DNA of 64,000 bases from Limnohabitans sp. Rim11 (GCF_001269365.1 NZ_CXOM01000007.1:1-64000); one strand, 5' to 3'. Shown: positions 37,387 to 47,458, numbered from the stretch's first letter. Numbers and translations are program-made. Notes: a model not told the origin generated them from the sequence alone.

Positions 37387-37934
37387 GATTCAAATGCGAT
37401 TCGCAGAACAGTGCGCGGCGCGGGTTGAACGCGTTCAAGCACCAGCCGCCTGAGGTGCCATTCGCTGACATCGACGTTCCACCCCTCAGCCGGCGTGGGC
37501 TTGCCGCTAAGCCAATCGACCAGTGCAGCAGCAGGTAGCCGGGTACCTGTTGTTTGATAAATGAGTTTTTCGAGATTTTCAAATTCTCTAATTTGGTTGC
37601 CTTGCAAAAGCCGGGCAGCTTGAGGCGACCATTCAACTTTGGCCATCTGCATGCCCAGCGGGTTGTAGATGGTCAAAACTCCGTCTGGCCAGCCGCCAAG
37701 AATATCGAAGGACGATAAAAATGACTGCTGCGGTTCAGTATCGATCACCAAGGAAAATCTGCCGGCTCGATAAGCGGCTTGTGCAGGCTTGGTGCCTGTG
37801 GCAACTTCTTGGGCGTTGGTATCTGTTGGGCTGGATGGCTTTGCAAGTTGACTTGGCAGGCTACAAGCGCTTAGAAGACACATTGCAGCGCATGTGCACC
37901 ACACCTTGATAGGCCGCGTACTGAATCTCGACAT
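37383..37934 (-). CDS. lolB: Outer-membrane lipoprotein receptor LolB
   Basis: 183 residues. Lipobox LLSAC (lipid Cys ~24). The rest fits LolB: YRAGRFSLVID, FLSSFDILGGWPDGVLTIYN, GMQMAKVEWSPQAARLL, and LPAAALVDWLSGKP. It accepts lipoproteins from LolA and inserts them in the outer membrane. Overlaps ispE by four bases. Confidence 0.88.
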   Translation of the reverse strand: MSRFSTRPIKVWCTCAAMCLLSACSLPSQLAKPSSPTDTNAQEVATGTKPAQAAYRAGRFSLVIDTEPQQSFLSSFDILGGWPDGVLTIYNPLGMQMAKVEWSPQAARLLQGNQIREFENLEKLIYQTTGTRLPAAALVDWLSGKPTPAEGWNVDVSEWHLRRLVLERVQPAPRTVLRIAFES

Positions 37935-37942
37935 GCTATTGA

Positions 37943-37963
37943 CTTAGGGCTTAGGGCTTAGGG
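37943..37963. repeat. Three tandem CTTAGGG heptamers
   Basis: Three perfect copies of CTTAGGG at 37943-37963, plus a partial fourth (CTT). The last copy supplies the stop codon of the TPR gene. Copy number could vary by slippage without changing the protein beyond its end. Confidence 0.8.
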
Positions 37964-39658
37964 CTTGAACTTGAATTGCTTGAGGGTTTCAAGCAGGGTT
38001 TCGTTGTCCGACTTGAGCATCAGCCCTTCGCGCCAAATGGTGCCGGCTTTTTCTTTGTTGCCACTGACCCAATGCACTTCGCCCAAGTGAGCAGCTATTT
38101 CGGCATCAGGTCTTTCCTTGTAAGCCGCTTCCAAAATTCGAAGGGCTTCTTGGGTATTGCCAACGCGGTATTCAAGCCAACCTAGGCTGTCTTGAATGAA
38201 AGGATCGCGCGGGGCCAACTGGATGGCTTTGAGAATCAGTTCACGGGCTTCGTCTATTCGAATTTTTCGGTCGGCCAATGAGTAGCCCAAAGCATTGAAG
38301 GCATGGGGGTCGTTGGGTTTGACTTTCATGAGTCCGCGCAACAAACTTTCCATTTGATCGAAGCGGCCTAATTTTTCGCAAAGCATGGCCATTTCGGACT
38401 GCAACTCAGGATCTGCTGGAAATTGCCCCAAGGCTTTTTCGATGGTGCTGAACGCTGCACTGATTTGCTTGTCTTCTCTGAGCCATTGCGACAAAGCCAG
38501 TGCTTTGAGTTTGGCGTCTTGAGGTGACTGAACCTTGACCTCTTCTAGGATCTTGAGCCCTTCAGCTTTGCGACCCTGTTGCGCCAGCAAGGCCGCGCGT
38601 CTTGACGCCACTTTGAGTGGGTCTGCAGTGGGTGGGATTTTGGTCAGCCATTCATCCGCTTGAGCCCACAAACTTTGTTTTTGGGCCATCTGCGACAACG
38701 CCAAATAGGCTTCTGCAAGGCCGCCAGACAGATCAGGGTCTGGCTTTTGACTGGCCAAGGCAATGTATTGCTTGAGGGATTGTTCCGCTTGGACCGCCTG
38801 AGACAAATCACTTTGCAGCAGGCCTAAAAATAACCAGCCAGGCGCAAAGTCAGGATTTTGCTGCGACAGTTGAATCAGTTGGGCCAAAGCTGGCCGCATC
38901 TCACCCATGTCAATGAGCGTTCTGGCATAACCCAATCGCAAGTCGGGCAGGGCCTCGCCAGCCATGTATTGGGTAATTAGGGGTTTCACTTCGTTGGGCA
39001 CAAAGTTCAACAAACTCAGTGCCAACATGATGGGCCCAGGGGCTTTGCGATTGGCGGCATGACCCGCGCGTGCTGCCTCTGCTGCTGGTTGAATTTCGCC
39101 AGCTTGGCGTTTCATGCGACCAATGGTGGTCCAAGCTGTGGCGGCAGTTTCTGGATTCTGAATGGCCGACGAAAGTGCTTGCTCCACCACTTTGGCGGCC
39201 AAATTTTTGTCTTGAACACGATTAAAAACACGCGGAACGGAGCCAATCGCGGCAGATTGTTCATTGACGGGCAATTCGGCAATGCTGGACTTCAGCGCAC
39301 GACCCGCTTCTTCAACGCGGTTGAGTGCCAACAAAATTTGAAGGGTGTAGCGGTTGGCTTCTTGCGATTCGGGCAAGCTGGATTTCCAACTCTTGGTGGC
39401 TTGGAGTGCCGCTTCGCCAGAGCGCGATTGAAGTGCCAAGTCGGTGGCCCGTTGAAACAGGGCTTCGTTTTTTGTTTTGCGTGCAGCATCCAGCAAGATG
39501 GAAAAGCCTGCTTCAGGTTCTCCATTTTGCACGCTGAGTTCACCCAACAAGAGTTGGTAAAACAAAACGGCATTGAGGTTAGAGTTTTGCACAGGCGGCT
39601 CGGCGCAAACACCCGTGGTGGCCCAGACTAATGCAAACGAAGAAAGCCAGTACTTCAT
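37958..39658 (-). CDS. Exported TPR-repeat protein
   Basis: 566 residues. Signal peptide MKYWLSSFALVWATTGVCA. Then tetratricopeptide repeats through the length, clearest at the C-terminus (DPHAFNALGYSLADRKIRID, DPFIQDSLGWLEYRVGNTQE, RPDAEIAAHLGEVHWVSGNK). TPR arrays scaffold protein complexes; similar proteins lie upstream of lolB in many Burkholderiales, suggesting an envelope role. The frame continues to 40024 but that part is antisense to mutM; ATG at 39658 leads straight into the signal sequence. Confidence 0.88.
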   Translation of the reverse strand: MKYWLSSFALVWATTGVCAEPPVQNSNLNAVLFYQLLLGELSVQNGEPEAGFSILLDAARKTKNEALFQRATDLALQSRSGEAALQATKSWKSSLPESQEANRYTLQILLALNRVEEAGRALKSSIAELPVNEQSAAIGSVPRVFNRVQDKNLAAKVVEQALSSAIQNPETAATAWTTIGRMKRQAGEIQPAAEAARAGHAANRKAPGPIMLALSLLNFVPNEVKPLITQYMAGEALPDLRLGYARTLIDMGEMRPALAQLIQLSQQNPDFAPGWLFLGLLQSDLSQAVQAEQSLKQYIALASQKPDPDLSGGLAEAYLALSQMAQKQSLWAQADEWLTKIPPTADPLKVASRRAALLAQQGRKAEGLKILEEVKVQSPQDAKLKALALSQWLREDKQISAAFSTIEKALGQFPADPELQSEMAMLCEKLGRFDQMESLLRGLMKVKPNDPHAFNALGYSLADRKIRIDEARELILKAIQLAPRDPFIQDSLGWLEYRVGNTQEALRILEAAYKERPDAEIAAHLGEVHWVSGNKEKAGTIWREGLMLKSDNETLLETLKQFKFKP

Positions 39659-39734
39659 AGAGCCATCATAATCGAGTGGACGTATTGAAGTGCTGACGAA
39701 TGCGCAATTAATCCCTTCATTTAAATCCGATTTC

Positions 39735-40550
39735 ATGCCCGAATTACCCGAAGTTGAGGTCACCAGACTGAGTTTTGCCAGTCGGATATCTGGCGCGCGC
39801 ATTTTGGCCATGCACATGGGCAAGCCCTTGCGCTGGCCGCTGGGTGTATCTCCCGCTTCTTTGGTGGGCCAAACGGTTTTGAGGGTCAGAAGGCGCGGCA
39901 AATATCTGCTCTTAGACACCGAGCGCGGCATCTTGATGCTGCATTTGGGCATGTCCGGCAGCTTGAACTTTGCGCCATCACAAGGGCCCGCAGGCAAGCA
40001 TGACCATATGGATTTGGTCACCAATCAGGGGGTTCTGCGATTGCACGATCCACGCCGATTTGGCGCCGCCGTTTGGTCTGAGTCCGAGAACCATGAGCCA
40101 GCTGCCAAGCTACTGGGTAAATTGGGCATGGAGCCGCTCACGGATGGTTTTGAGATGAAGTTGTTTCAGCAGGGCCTCAAAAAACGTGCTGCACCCATTA
40201 AGCAGGTGCTGCTAGCTGGCGATGTGGTTGTGGGGGTAGGCAATATCTATGCTTCAGAGGCTTTGTTTTTGGCGGGCATCCGACCCACCGTCAAGGCCCA
40301 AAAAATCAGTGGCCCCCGCATTGCCAAACTTCATGCGGCCATTCGGCAAGTGCTTGCCAGAGCCGTGGAACAAGGTGGCAGCAGCTTGAAAGATTTCGTC
40401 AACGCACAGGGCAATACAGGTTACTTTCAGCTCGAAGCCTCGGTGTATGGCAGAACTGGTTTGCCTTGCCGTGTTTGCGAGACGCCTATCAAGCAGATTG
40501 TTCAAGGTCAGCGCTCCACTTTTTATTGCCCTGTATGTCAAAAGTTGTGA
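39735..40550 (+). CDS. mutM: Formamidopyrimidine-DNA glycosylase
   Basis: 271 residues. Catalytic Pro/Glu at the N-terminus (MPELPEVEV), [30 protein letters not shown], and the C-terminal zinc finger C-x2-C-x16-C-x2-C ([17 protein letters not shown]). Excises 8-oxoguanine and FaPy lesions. The ATG at 39735 is needed because the amino-terminal Pro is the nucleophile. Overlaps mutY by 16 bases, pairing two enzymes of the same GO repair system. Confidence 0.96.
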   Translation: MPELPEVEVTRLSFASRISGARILAMHMGKPLRWPLGVSPASLVGQTVLRVRRRGKYLLLDTERGILMLHLGMSGSLNFAPSQGPAGKHDHMDLVTNQGVLRLHDPRRFGAAVWSESENHEPAAKLLGKLGMEPLTDGFEMKLFQQGLKKRAAPIKQVLLAGDVVVGVGNIYASEALFLAGIRPTVKAQKISGPRIAKLHAAIRQVLARAVEQGGSSLKDFVNAQGNTGYFQLEASVYGRTGLPCRVCETPIKQIVQGQRSTFYCPVCQKL

Positions 40551-41641
40551 CGTCCGATAAGTCGTTTGCAGAGACCTTGGTGGCTTGGCAAAAAAAGCAC
40601 GGTAGAAATCATTTGCCTTGGCAAAACACACAAGACCCTTACCGTGTGTGGCTCTCAGAAATCATGCTGCAGCAAACGCAAGTCAGCACCGTACTCGATT
40701 ACTACGCCAAATTTTTAAAGCACTTTCCAACGGTGGCCGATTTGGCAGCGGCATCCCAAGATCAGGTGATGGGTTTGTGGAGTGGTTTGGGTTATTACAG
40801 CCGTGCTCGAAATTTGCATCAATGTGCCAAAGATGTGATGACAAAATTTGGCGGCCAATTTCCTCAAACGGCAGAGTCGTTGATGAGCTTGCCCGGTATT
40901 GGTCGATCGACAGCCGCTGCGGTGGCCTCGTTTTGTTTTTCCGAGCGTGTGGCCATCATGGATGGCAATGTCAAACGGGTGCTCACACGTGTCTGGGCTT
41001 ACGGCGCCGATTTGTCAGTGAGCAAGAACGAAAAAGTGCTGTGGCAAATGGCTGAAGAAGCCTTGCCCACCCAACAAATTCAAACCGCCATGCCCCGATA
41101 TTCGCAAGGGCTGATGGACCTGGGCGCAACAATATGCTTATCGCGCAAGCCTTTGTGTGAGGCGTGCCCTGTGCGCGGTGAATGCCAAGCATGTGCCTTG
41201 GGTGAGCCCGAAAAATTTCCTGTTAAGACTCGCAAAATCAAACGCAGCAGTGAGGTTTTGTGGTTGTTGCTGGCGCAAAACAAGCAAGGCCAAGTGTGGT
41301 TGGAAAAGCGACCCGCATCGGGCATTTGGGCCAGCCTTTACAGCGTGCCTGTCTTTGACTCAGAAGAGTCACTCAGGACGGCTGTTTTTGGCAATGCAAG
41401 TTCATCTGAATCTAAAGCAAAAGCAAAAGCTAAAACTCAAGCCATGTCCAAAGTCAGCATGGAAATTTTGCCCACCTTTAAACATGTCTTAACGCACAAA
41501 GATTTGCATTGCCATGTGGTCAAGTTGGCGCTCAGCAAAGACCCAAGTTCATCGGAGACTGGCGCTTGGTGGTCTGAAGAAGATTGGCAAGTACTGGGCT
41601 TGCCCACCCCAATACGTCACTTGCTGTCTAACTCTCTATGA
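40535..41641 (+). CDS. mutY: A/G-specific adenine glycosylase
   Basis: 368 residues. HhH-GPD domain with catalytic Glu ([11 protein letters not shown]) and Asp ([12 protein letters not shown]), [15 protein letters not shown] hairpin, 4Fe-4S cluster C-x6-C-x2-C-x5-C ([17 protein letters not shown]), and a NUDIX-like 8-oxoG recognition domain from ~235 with KTFPVTH-like [15 protein letters not shown] lysine-rich insertion ([12 protein letters not shown], ~312-325) is unusual. Removes A opposite 8-oxoG. Its last 25 bases overlap rapZ on the other strand. Confidence 0.95.
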   Translation: MSKVVTSDKSFAETLVAWQKKHGRNHLPWQNTQDPYRVWLSEIMLQQTQVSTVLDYYAKFLKHFPTVADLAAASQDQVMGLWSGLGYYSRARNLHQCAKDVMTKFGGQFPQTAESLMSLPGIGRSTAAAVASFCFSERVAIMDGNVKRVLTRVWAYGADLSVSKNEKVLWQMAEEALPTQQIQTAMPRYSQGLMDLGATICLSRKPLCEACPVRGECQACALGEPEKFPVKTRKIKRSSEVLWLLLAQNKQGQVWLEKRPASGIWASLYSVPVFDSEESLRTAVFGNASSSESKAKAKAKTQAMSKVSMEILPTFKHVLTHKDLHCHVVKLALSKDPSSSETGAWWSEEDWQVLGLPTPIRHLLSNSL

Positions 41642-42474
41642 CGCTTGAGCGTTAGCCACTTGGTGCTGAAATATTGACTGAGCTTTTCAACCAAATACAC
41701 AGAGCGATGTTGTCCGCCGGTGCAGCCGATGGCTACGGTGATGTAGTTGCGGTGGTCTTTTTCTAGCGCAGGCAGCCAATGATCCAAGAAGGACTGAATG
41801 TGCCCTTGCATTGTTTTGACGTCTGGATATTTTTCTAAAAACAGTTGAACGGGTTCATCTTTTCCCGACAGAGGTCGAAGCGCATTTTCGTAATGCGGAT
41901 TGGGCAGCATGCGAACATCAAAAACATAATCGGCGTCGATGGGAATACCACGCTTGAAGCCAAACGACTCGAACACCAAAGTCATCTTGGCGCCATAGGA
42001 GTTCACCAGGGACTTGACGTAGCTCTGCAATTGGGGCGCACGCAAAAAACTCGTGTCAATCACATGGGCTTGTTCACGCAAACGCGATAAAAGTTCGCGT
42101 TCAAATTCGATGGACTCTGTTAGCGCCAGTTCGCCTTCAGAAGCCACGCGACCCGACAAAGGGTGGCGCCTTCTGGTTTCAGAATACCTGCGAAGCAAGG
42201 TGTCAGACGAGGCATCCAAAAAGATAGACGTTGTTTTGAACCCCATGTTCTTCAACTTCATCAATTGACTGGGCATGAGGGGCAATGAATTGGCGCTGCG
42301 CACATCAATGGCAAGGGCAACGCGCTCTTCGTTTCTTTCGCGCTCTAGCTCTGCAAAGGGGATGAGAAGTTCGGGGGGGAGGTTGTCAACACAATAGAAA
42401 CCATAATCTTCTAGCGCATGCAAAGCAACAGATTTGCCTGAACCCGACATGCCAGTGATGAGAACGATTTCCAT
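41617..42474 (-). CDS. rapZ: RNase adapter protein RapZ
   Basis: 285 residues. N-terminal P-loop GMSGSGKS and [12 protein letters not shown]-terminal domain with [23 protein letters not shown] and final basic residues. RapZ guides RNase E to GlmZ sRNA and controls glucosamine-6-phosphate synthesis in enterobacteria; the equivalent role in Betaproteobacteria is less clear, and small-molecule-binding or nucleotide-binding functions have been shown for homologues. It is downstream of recN on the same strand (20-base gap). Confidence 0.94.
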   Translation of the reverse strand: MEIVLITGMSGSGKSVALHALEDYGFYCVDNLPPELLIPFAELERERNEERVALAIDVRSANSLPLMPSQLMKLKNMGFKTTSIFLDASSDTLLRRYSETRRRHPLSGRVASEGELALTESIEFERELLSRLREQAHVIDTSFLRAPQLQSYVKSLVNSYGAKMTLVFESFGFKRGIPIDADYVFDVRMLPNPHYENALRPLSGKDEPVQLFLEKYPDVKTMQGHIQSFLDHWLPALEKDHRNYITVAIGCTGGQHRSVYLVEKLSQYFSTKWLTLKRHRELDSK

Positions 42475-42494
42475 GATTTCAAGACTTCAGAAAT

Positions 42495-44159
42495 TTACTT
42501 GGTGAGCATCTCACGGGCATGCGCCAGCGTGGTTGCTGATAATTTTTCGCCGCCCAACATGCGTGCAATTTCTGTCACGCGTTGTTCGCCTGCGATGGGT
42601 GTCACGTTGCTGCTAACGCCTTCTTTGGAGCTGGCCTTGCTAACCAACAAATGATGGTCGGCGCAAGATGCAACTTGTGGCAAGTGGGTGACAGCCAATA
42701 CTTGGCGATGCACACCCAGTTGCTTCATGAGGCGGCCTACTGTTTCGGCCACTGCACCACCCACGCCAGAGTCAACCTCGTCAAATATCAGAGTGCCTGC
42801 TTCGCCCAATTCGCTGGTAGTGACGGCAATGGCCAAGGCAATTCGCGAAAGCTCGCCACCCGAGGCCACTTTGCCGACGGGCCTGGGTGTGCTGCCAGCA
42901 TGGCCGGCCACCAAAAACTGAATGTCTTCTAGGCCGTGTTGTGCCGCTTGATCTAAGCCAATTAAAGCCACCTCAAAGCGGCCACCTTGCATGCCCAAGT
43001 TTTGCATAGCCTGCGTGACGGCTTGCGCCAGTTTGGGCGCTGCTTTTTTGCGTTGTTGTGACAGCTTTTTGGCTTCTGTTTGATAGGCTTGCGACGCGGC
43101 TTTTTCTTGGGCTTCTAAGCCTTCCAAATCGCTGGCAGCTTCGAGGGCATTGAGCTCTTGCTTCCAGCCTGCCAGCAGGGCGGCCAATTCCTCTGGTGGG
43201 CGTTTGTACCTGCGGGCCAATGACAGCCACTGCGACATGCGCGTGTCCAACTCGTTTAGGCGATCGGGATCCAAATCGGTTTTGCGCAAATAGCTTTGTA
43301 GGCTGTGTGCCGCGTCTTCGGCTTGTGCCAAGCTAGATTGCAAGACATCGACAATGGCCTGAAATTCTGGCTCAAGGTGCGACTGATCTTGCAGACTGCT
43401 GATACCTTGCGACAGCATGCCCAACGCGCCAGTGTCAGAGCCTAATCTAGAAGACTCGTCGCCATCTAAAGCCGTAAGAGCCGATTGCCCTGCATCAATC
43501 AAGGCCTGCGCATGCGACAAGCGCGTGTGCTGTGCGTTCAATTCTTCCCACTCATCGAGCGCTGGCGCCAATTTGTCGAGCTCGCCTATTTGCCACGCCA
43601 AACGTTCTTGCTCGCGGCTGAGTGAGTCTTGTGCAGTGCGCGCAGTTTGAACCGCTTGCTGTGCTTGGCGCCATGTCTGCCAAGCGGCTTTTAAAGCGTC
43701 CGTGCTGATACCTGCATAAGCATCTAGCAAGCCGCGGACTGCGTCGGGTCGTGTGAGGCTTTGCCAAGCGTGCTGGCCATGAATGTCTAACAGCATTTCG
43801 CCCAAGGCGCGCAGTTGTGTGGCGGTGGCTTGGCTGCCATTGACCCATGCGCGGCTTTTGCCGTGCGCATCCACACTGCGCCTTAAGAGCAGCGTGTCTG
43901 AAATTTCAAACCCAGCATCTTCAAGCACAGCGTGGGCTTGTGGGGGGCAATCGAATTCTGCAGTGACTTCGCATCGCGCAGCACCTTCGCGCACCACGCT
44001 GGCGTCTGAACGTTCACCCAGTGCCAGTTGCAAGGCGTCAATCAAAATAGATTTGCCCGCGCCGGTTTCACCTGTCAGAACGCTAAAACCTTGAGACAAA
44101 TTCAAGTCGAGTTCGCGAACAATGACAAAGTCGCGCAGGCTGATGTGTCTGAGGGCCAT
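42495..44159 (-). CDS. recN: DNA repair protein RecN
   Basis: 554 residues. SMC-like ATPase: Walker A TGETGAGKSI near 31-40, two long coiled-coil regions (e.g. TARTAQDSLSREQERLAWQI), signature ASGGELSRIALAIAV and Walker B TLIFDEVDSGVGG. Acts in double-strand break repair. Three bases after nadK's stop on the same strand, a common linkage. No LexA box is seen upstream of it within the nadK-recN junction. Confidence 0.95.
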   Translation of the reverse strand: MALRHISLRDFVIVRELDLNLSQGFSVLTGETGAGKSILIDALQLALGERSDASVVREGAARCEVTAEFDCPPQAHAVLEDAGFEISDTLLLRRSVDAHGKSRAWVNGSQATATQLRALGEMLLDIHGQHAWQSLTRPDAVRGLLDAYAGISTDALKAAWQTWRQAQQAVQTARTAQDSLSREQERLAWQIGELDKLAPALDEWEELNAQHTRLSHAQALIDAGQSALTALDGDESSRLGSDTGALGMLSQGISSLQDQSHLEPEFQAIVDVLQSSLAQAEDAAHSLQSYLRKTDLDPDRLNELDTRMSQWLSLARRYKRPPEELAALLAGWKQELNALEAASDLEGLEAQEKAASQAYQTEAKKLSQQRKKAAPKLAQAVTQAMQNLGMQGGRFEVALIGLDQAAQHGLEDIQFLVAGHAGSTPRPVGKVASGGELSRIALAIAVTTSELGEAGTLIFDEVDSGVGGAVAETVGRLMKQLGVHRQVLAVTHLPQVASCADHHLLVSKASSKEGVSSNVTPIAGEQRVTEIARMLGGEKLSATTLAHAREMLTK

Positions 44160-44162
44160 GGC

Positions 44163-45059
44163 TTAGGCGCCTCCTTCGTTCCAATGCATTTTTTTACGGA
44201 GCGTGTCGAAATAATTCCAGCCTTGCGGGTGCAAGAAACGCACTTTGTGCGATGACTGCTCCACCGTGATTTGATCGCCAATCATGAGACTGGCCAAAGA
44301 CTGCATGTCAAAGTTGGCGCTGGCATCGCGGCCAGAGACAATTTCAATGCTGATTTTGGAAGTGTCAGGCAACACAATAGGGCGATTGGACAGGGTGTGG
44401 GGTGCAATGGGTGCAAGGACCCAGCCGCCTAAGTTGGGATGCATCAAAGGACCGCCAACTGACAATGAATAAGCCGTTGAACCCGTGGGCGTGGCCACAA
44501 TGAGACCGTCGGCGCGCTGTGTGGCCACAAAGCGGCCATCGACTTCAATGCGCAACTCCACCATGCCGGATGTGGCGCCGCGGTTGACCACCACGTCGTT
44601 CAAGGCAAAAGCATCAAACACGCAATGCTTGTCACGCCAAACCTGTGCGTGCAACATGCTGCGTTGTTCTTCTTCGAAGTTGCCCATGAGCATGGGCTTG
44701 AGGGTTTGCGCATATTGCTCGATGGGGATGTCGGTAATGAAACCCAGGCGGCCTTGGTTGATGCCAATGAGGGGCAAGCCGTAAGGCGCAACTTGGCGAC
44801 CGATGCCCAACATGGTGCCGTCGCCGCCCACCACCAAACCTAAATCGCATTGCTTGCCAATTTCGGACATTTTGAGGGTGGGATAAAGGTTCAGGCCCAG
44901 ATGCTCAGAGGTTCCTTCTTCCAGAACCACGTCGGCGCCAATTCGGCTGACAAACTGGGCAACATCGTCCAAGACCCGGCGCGAGCTTTCCAAAGCGGGG
45001 CCCGTGACGGTGGTGTGGTGCTTGCCAAATAGCGCAACGTGACGAAATTTAGATTTCAT
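44163..45059 (-). CDS. nadK: NAD kinase
   Basis: 298 residues. [11 protein letters not shown] (diacylglycerol-kinase-like motif), [23 protein letters not shown], and [18 protein letters not shown]. Phosphorylates NAD+ to NADP+. ATG at 45059 preferred over TTG at 45065. Divergent from hrcA with only 28 bases between starts, so the two promoters must overlap. Confidence 0.95.
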   Translation of the reverse strand: MKSKFRHVALFGKHHTTVTGPALESSRRVLDDVAQFVSRIGADVVLEEGTSEHLGLNLYPTLKMSEIGKQCDLGLVVGGDGTMLGIGRQVAPYGLPLIGINQGRLGFITDIPIEQYAQTLKPMLMGNFEEEQRSMLHAQVWRDKHCVFDAFALNDVVVNRGATSGMVELRIEVDGRFVATQRADGLIVATPTGSTAYSLSVGGPLMHPNLGGWVLAPIAPHTLSNRPIVLPDTSKISIEIVSGRDASANFDMQSLASLMIGDQITVEQSSHKVRFLHPQGWNYFDTLRKKMHWNEGGA

Positions 45060-45087
45060 TCTCAAATTACATCATTAAAATGACCGA

Positions 45088-46092
45088 ATGCTAGATGATC
45101 GTGCCAAGTTATTACTGAAAGCGCTGGTTGAACGCTACATTGCGGACGGCCAGCCGGTGGGGTCGCGCACGCTTTCAAAGGCGTCGGGGCTTGAATTATC
45201 CCCTGCCACCATCCGCAATGTCATGTCTGACCTTGAGGAATTGGGCTTAATTGCCAGTCCGCATACATCGGCTGGCAGGATCCCAACCAATAGGGGTTAT
45301 CGCTTATTTGTCGACACCATGCTGACGGTTCAAACGGGTGAATTGCCCACGCACCGTTTGGCACCCGATCAGCCGCAGAAGGTCATTGCCAATGCGGCCA
45401 ACATGCTGTCTAGCTTGTCGCACTATGTGGGTGTGGTCATGGCGCCCAAGCGCGCTTCGGTGTTCAGGCACATCGAATTTTTGCGGCTGTCCGAAAAGCG
45501 CGTGCTCTTGATCATTGTCTCGCCCGAGGGCGATGTACAAAACCGCGTCATCTTTACTGAGGCTGATTATTCGCAAGGCCAGCTCATAGAAGCTTCTAAT
45601 TATTTGAACGCTCACTATGCTGGCATGGCCATCGAACAAGTGCGCATGCGTGTGAAGCAAGAGCTGGTCAATTTGCAATCTGAAATTGCAAGCCTCATGC
45701 AGGCAGCCGTGCAAATGAGCTCAGAAGCTTTGAGCGAAGACGAAGGCGATGTGGTTATTTCTGGCGAGCGCAACTTGCTGTCGGTTAGCGACTTCTCCAG
45801 CGACATGGGTAACTTGCGCCAGGCCTTCGATTTGTTCGAGCAAAAAACGCAGCTCATGCGCTTGCTGGATGTGTCTAGTCAGGCCGATGGTGTTCGCATC
45901 TTTATTGGCGGCGAAAGCCAGTTTGTGCCCATGCAAGAGTTGTCGGTGGTCAGTGCGCCTTATGAGGTGGATGGCCATATCGTAGGCACATTGGGTGTCA
46001 TTGGTCCTACGCGTATGCCCTATGAGCGCATGATTCAGATTGTGGACATCACGTCCAAGATGGTGGGCAATGCTTTGAGTCAGTCGAAGTAA
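45088..46092 (+). CDS. hrcA: Heat-inducible transcription repressor HrcA
   Basis: 334 residues. N-terminal winged helix ([55 protein letters not shown]), a GAF-like middle, and the C-terminal [20 protein letters not shown]. HrcA represses groE/dnaK operons at CIRCE inverted repeats. No CIRCE element is in the visible promoter, so autoregulation is not supported here. A palindromic element follows 14 bases after the stop. Confidence 0.95.
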   Translation: MLDDRAKLLLKALVERYIADGQPVGSRTLSKASGLELSPATIRNVMSDLEELGLIASPHTSAGRIPTNRGYRLFVDTMLTVQTGELPTHRLAPDQPQKVIANAANMLSSLSHYVGVVMAPKRASVFRHIEFLRLSEKRVLLIIVSPEGDVQNRVIFTEADYSQGQLIEASNYLNAHYAGMAIEQVRMRVKQELVNLQSEIASLMQAAVQMSSEALSEDEGDVVISGERNLLSVSDFSSDMGNLRQAFDLFEQKTQLMRLLDVSSQADGVRIFIGGESQFVPMQELSVVSAPYEVDGHIVGTLGVIGPTRMPYERMIQIVDITSKMVGNALSQSK

Positions 46093-46105
46093 ATCTGATT
46101 CTTTC

Positions 46106-46203
46106 TGAGCTCGCTGTGTGAAGATGGGGTGAGTGGGTTCCTCATACTGGGGTACCAGAAATCGTCACCCACTCACCCCATCCTCACACAGCTGCGAACA
46201 GCA
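46106..46203. repeat. Palindromic element, copy 5
   Basis: Arms at 46114-46138 and 46167-46191 (24 of 25 pairs), centre 46139-46166 containing CCTCATACTGG-G-GTACCAGAAATCG. The arm sequence CTGTGTGAAGATGGGGTGAG and on is unlike copies 1-4. Left flank CTGAGCTCG, right flank CTGCGAACAGC. Placed between hrcA and the Phd/ParE module. Confidence 0.92.
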
Positions 46204-46242
46204 GTGTTGGTACCCGGAAGATTCATTGCAAGCAAATGTTTG

Positions 46243-46270
46243 TTGACTTGGTCTTTTAAAAGACTATATT
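46243..46270 (+). promoter_or_regulatory. Promoter and operator of the Phd/ParE module
   Basis: -35 TTGACT (46243-46248), 16-base spacer, -10 TATATT (46265-46270). The spacer contains a perfect 14-bp palindrome GTCTTTTAAAAGAC (46251-46264). An antitoxin bound there would block RNA polymerase directly, the usual autoregulation of such modules. Confidence 0.8.
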
Positions 46271-46296
46271 AGGTTCACTTCAAGGCGGACCACATC

Positions 46297-46572
46297 ATGC
46301 TCACCACTGCTCAAATCAAACCCATTAGCTACCTCAAGGCCAACGCTGCCGAGGTACTACAGCACCTCACAGAGTGCCGTGAGCCCATGGTCATCACTCA
46401 AAACGGCGAGGCCAAGGCAGTCCTTCAAGATGTGGCTTCCTATGAAAAGACACAAGAAACTTTGGCCCTGCTCAAAATCCTTGCCATGGGTCAAGCTGAT
46501 GTCGATGCGGGGCGTGTTCACACCATGGATGAGGTGATGGACATGATTCGCGCCAAAAAGAAAAACAAGTGA
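46297..46572 (+). CDS. Phd/YefM-type antitoxin
   Basis: 91 residues. N-terminal Phd fold: IKPISYLKANAAEVLQHLTE, then EPMVITQNGEAKAVLQDVAS, and a C-terminal acidic/basic helix (DEVMDMIRAKKKNK). Binds the ParE/RelE-type toxin encoded directly downstream and should bind the palindrome inside its promoter. The toxin gene start overlaps its stop codon. Confidence 0.9.
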   Translation: MLTTAQIKPISYLKANAAEVLQHLTECREPMVITQNGEAKAVLQDVASYEKTQETLALLKILAMGQADVDAGRVHTMDEVMDMIRAKKKNK

Positions 46573-46916
46573 TGGTGAGCCGGTTCGCTAACTCACATCA
46601 AATTCGAATTTCAACAGCTGCAGCCAAAGACATTCTCGAAATTTATGACTACGTTGTTGAGTTCGATTCAGAAGCTAACGCAGATCGATTGATTGACAAA
46701 ATCAAAGCCAGTATTAATACGTTGGCAAATTTCCCCAAGCGTGGAAGCATGCCAAGCGACTTGTTAGACATCGGTATCCGTGATTACCGCCAAATTTTTT
46801 TCAAGCCCTATCGCATTATTTATCTGGTGAATGAAAAATTTGTCACCATCAATGCAGTACTCGACGGGCGAAGAAATCTACAGACTCTCTTAAGTCGCAG
46901 ATTACTCCGCCTTTAA
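46572..46916 (+). CDS. ParE/RelE-superfamily toxin
   Basis: 114 residues. RISTAAAKDILEIYDYVVEF, a middle helix ADRLIDKIKASINTLANFPK, GIRDYRQIFFKPYRIIYLVN and VTINAVLDGRRNLQTLL. This is the ParE/RelE fold; the residues in VLDGRRN resemble ParE more than mRNA-cutting RelE, suggesting gyrase inhibition, but this is uncertain. Candidate starts: GTG 46569, ATG 46572 (chosen; overlaps the antitoxin stop), GTG 46575. Confidence 0.88.
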   Translation: MVSRFANSHQIRISTAAAKDILEIYDYVVEFDSEANADRLIDKIKASINTLANFPKRGSMPSDLLDIGIRDYRQIFFKPYRIIYLVNEKFVTINAVLDGRRNLQTLLSRRLLRL

Positions 46917-46921
46917 AAATA

Positions 46922-47449
46922 TCAACCCGGTTCATGCATCCAAGCCGCATGCTTGGGCGCGCGCTTGGTTTTGCTCCACTCGTTCAGCATGTCCCACTTC
47001 ACTTCGTCCAAGGTTTTGTACATCTCGGGGGTGCCTGTGTTGGTAGCCAGTTCCAAGCGGTGTCCGTTGGGGTCAAAGAAGTAGATGCTTTTAAAGATGG
47101 TGTGGTTGGTCGGGCCCAACACTTCTACGCCATTGGCTTCTAGCTTGGCTTTGGCGGCCAGCAAGGTTTCCATGCTGTCCACTTCAAAGGCCATGTGCTG
47201 CACCCATGCGGGGGTGTTTTCGTCACGACCCATTTCGGGGGCGTTGGGCAATTCAAAGAAGGCCAAGACGTTGCCGCCGCCCGCATCTAAGAAGATGTGC
47301 ATGTAAGGATCAGGTGCCTTAGTGGAGGGCACTAAGTCTTCGGCAATGGCCAGCACAAAATCCATGTTCAAGTTTTTGGCGTACCACTCGACAGTTTCTT
47401 TGGCGTCTTTGCAGCGATAGGCTGCATGGTGAATTTTGCTAATTTTCAT
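46922..47449 (-). CDS. VOC-family (glyoxalase/dioxygenase-like) protein
   Basis: 175 residues, one vicinal-oxygen-chelate module: KISKIHHAAYRCKDAKETVE (His at a metal position), VQHMAFEVDSMETLLAAKAK and DPNGHRLELATNTG with metal Glu. The length is close to lactoylglutathione-lyase-like and dioxygenase-like VOC proteins. Only 9 bases upstream of it ends hppD on the same strand, so it is likely co-transcribed with tyrosine breakdown and may act on an aromatic intermediate; its substrate is unknown. Confidence 0.8.
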   Translation of the reverse strand: MKISKIHHAAYRCKDAKETVEWYAKNLNMDFVLAIAEDLVPSTKAPDPYMHIFLDAGGGNVLAFFELPNAPEMGRDENTPAWVQHMAFEVDSMETLLAAKAKLEANGVEVLGPTNHTIFKSIYFFDPNGHRLELATNTGTPEMYKTLDEVKWDMLNEWSKTKRAPKHAAWMHEPG

Positions 47450-47458
47450 GACTTTCCT

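Noticed and set aside
37943..37963. TTAGGG-like repeats as a telomere
   Set aside because: Only three units, heptamers, within a bacterial operon junction; no linear end nearby.
39659..40024. N-terminal extension of the TPR protein
   Set aside because: It is antisense to mutM, and a clear signal peptide starts at 39658.
45060..45087. CIRCE element in front of hrcA
   Set aside because: Only 28 bases separate nadK and hrcA starts, and the CIRCE inverted repeat (TTAGCACTC type) is not there.
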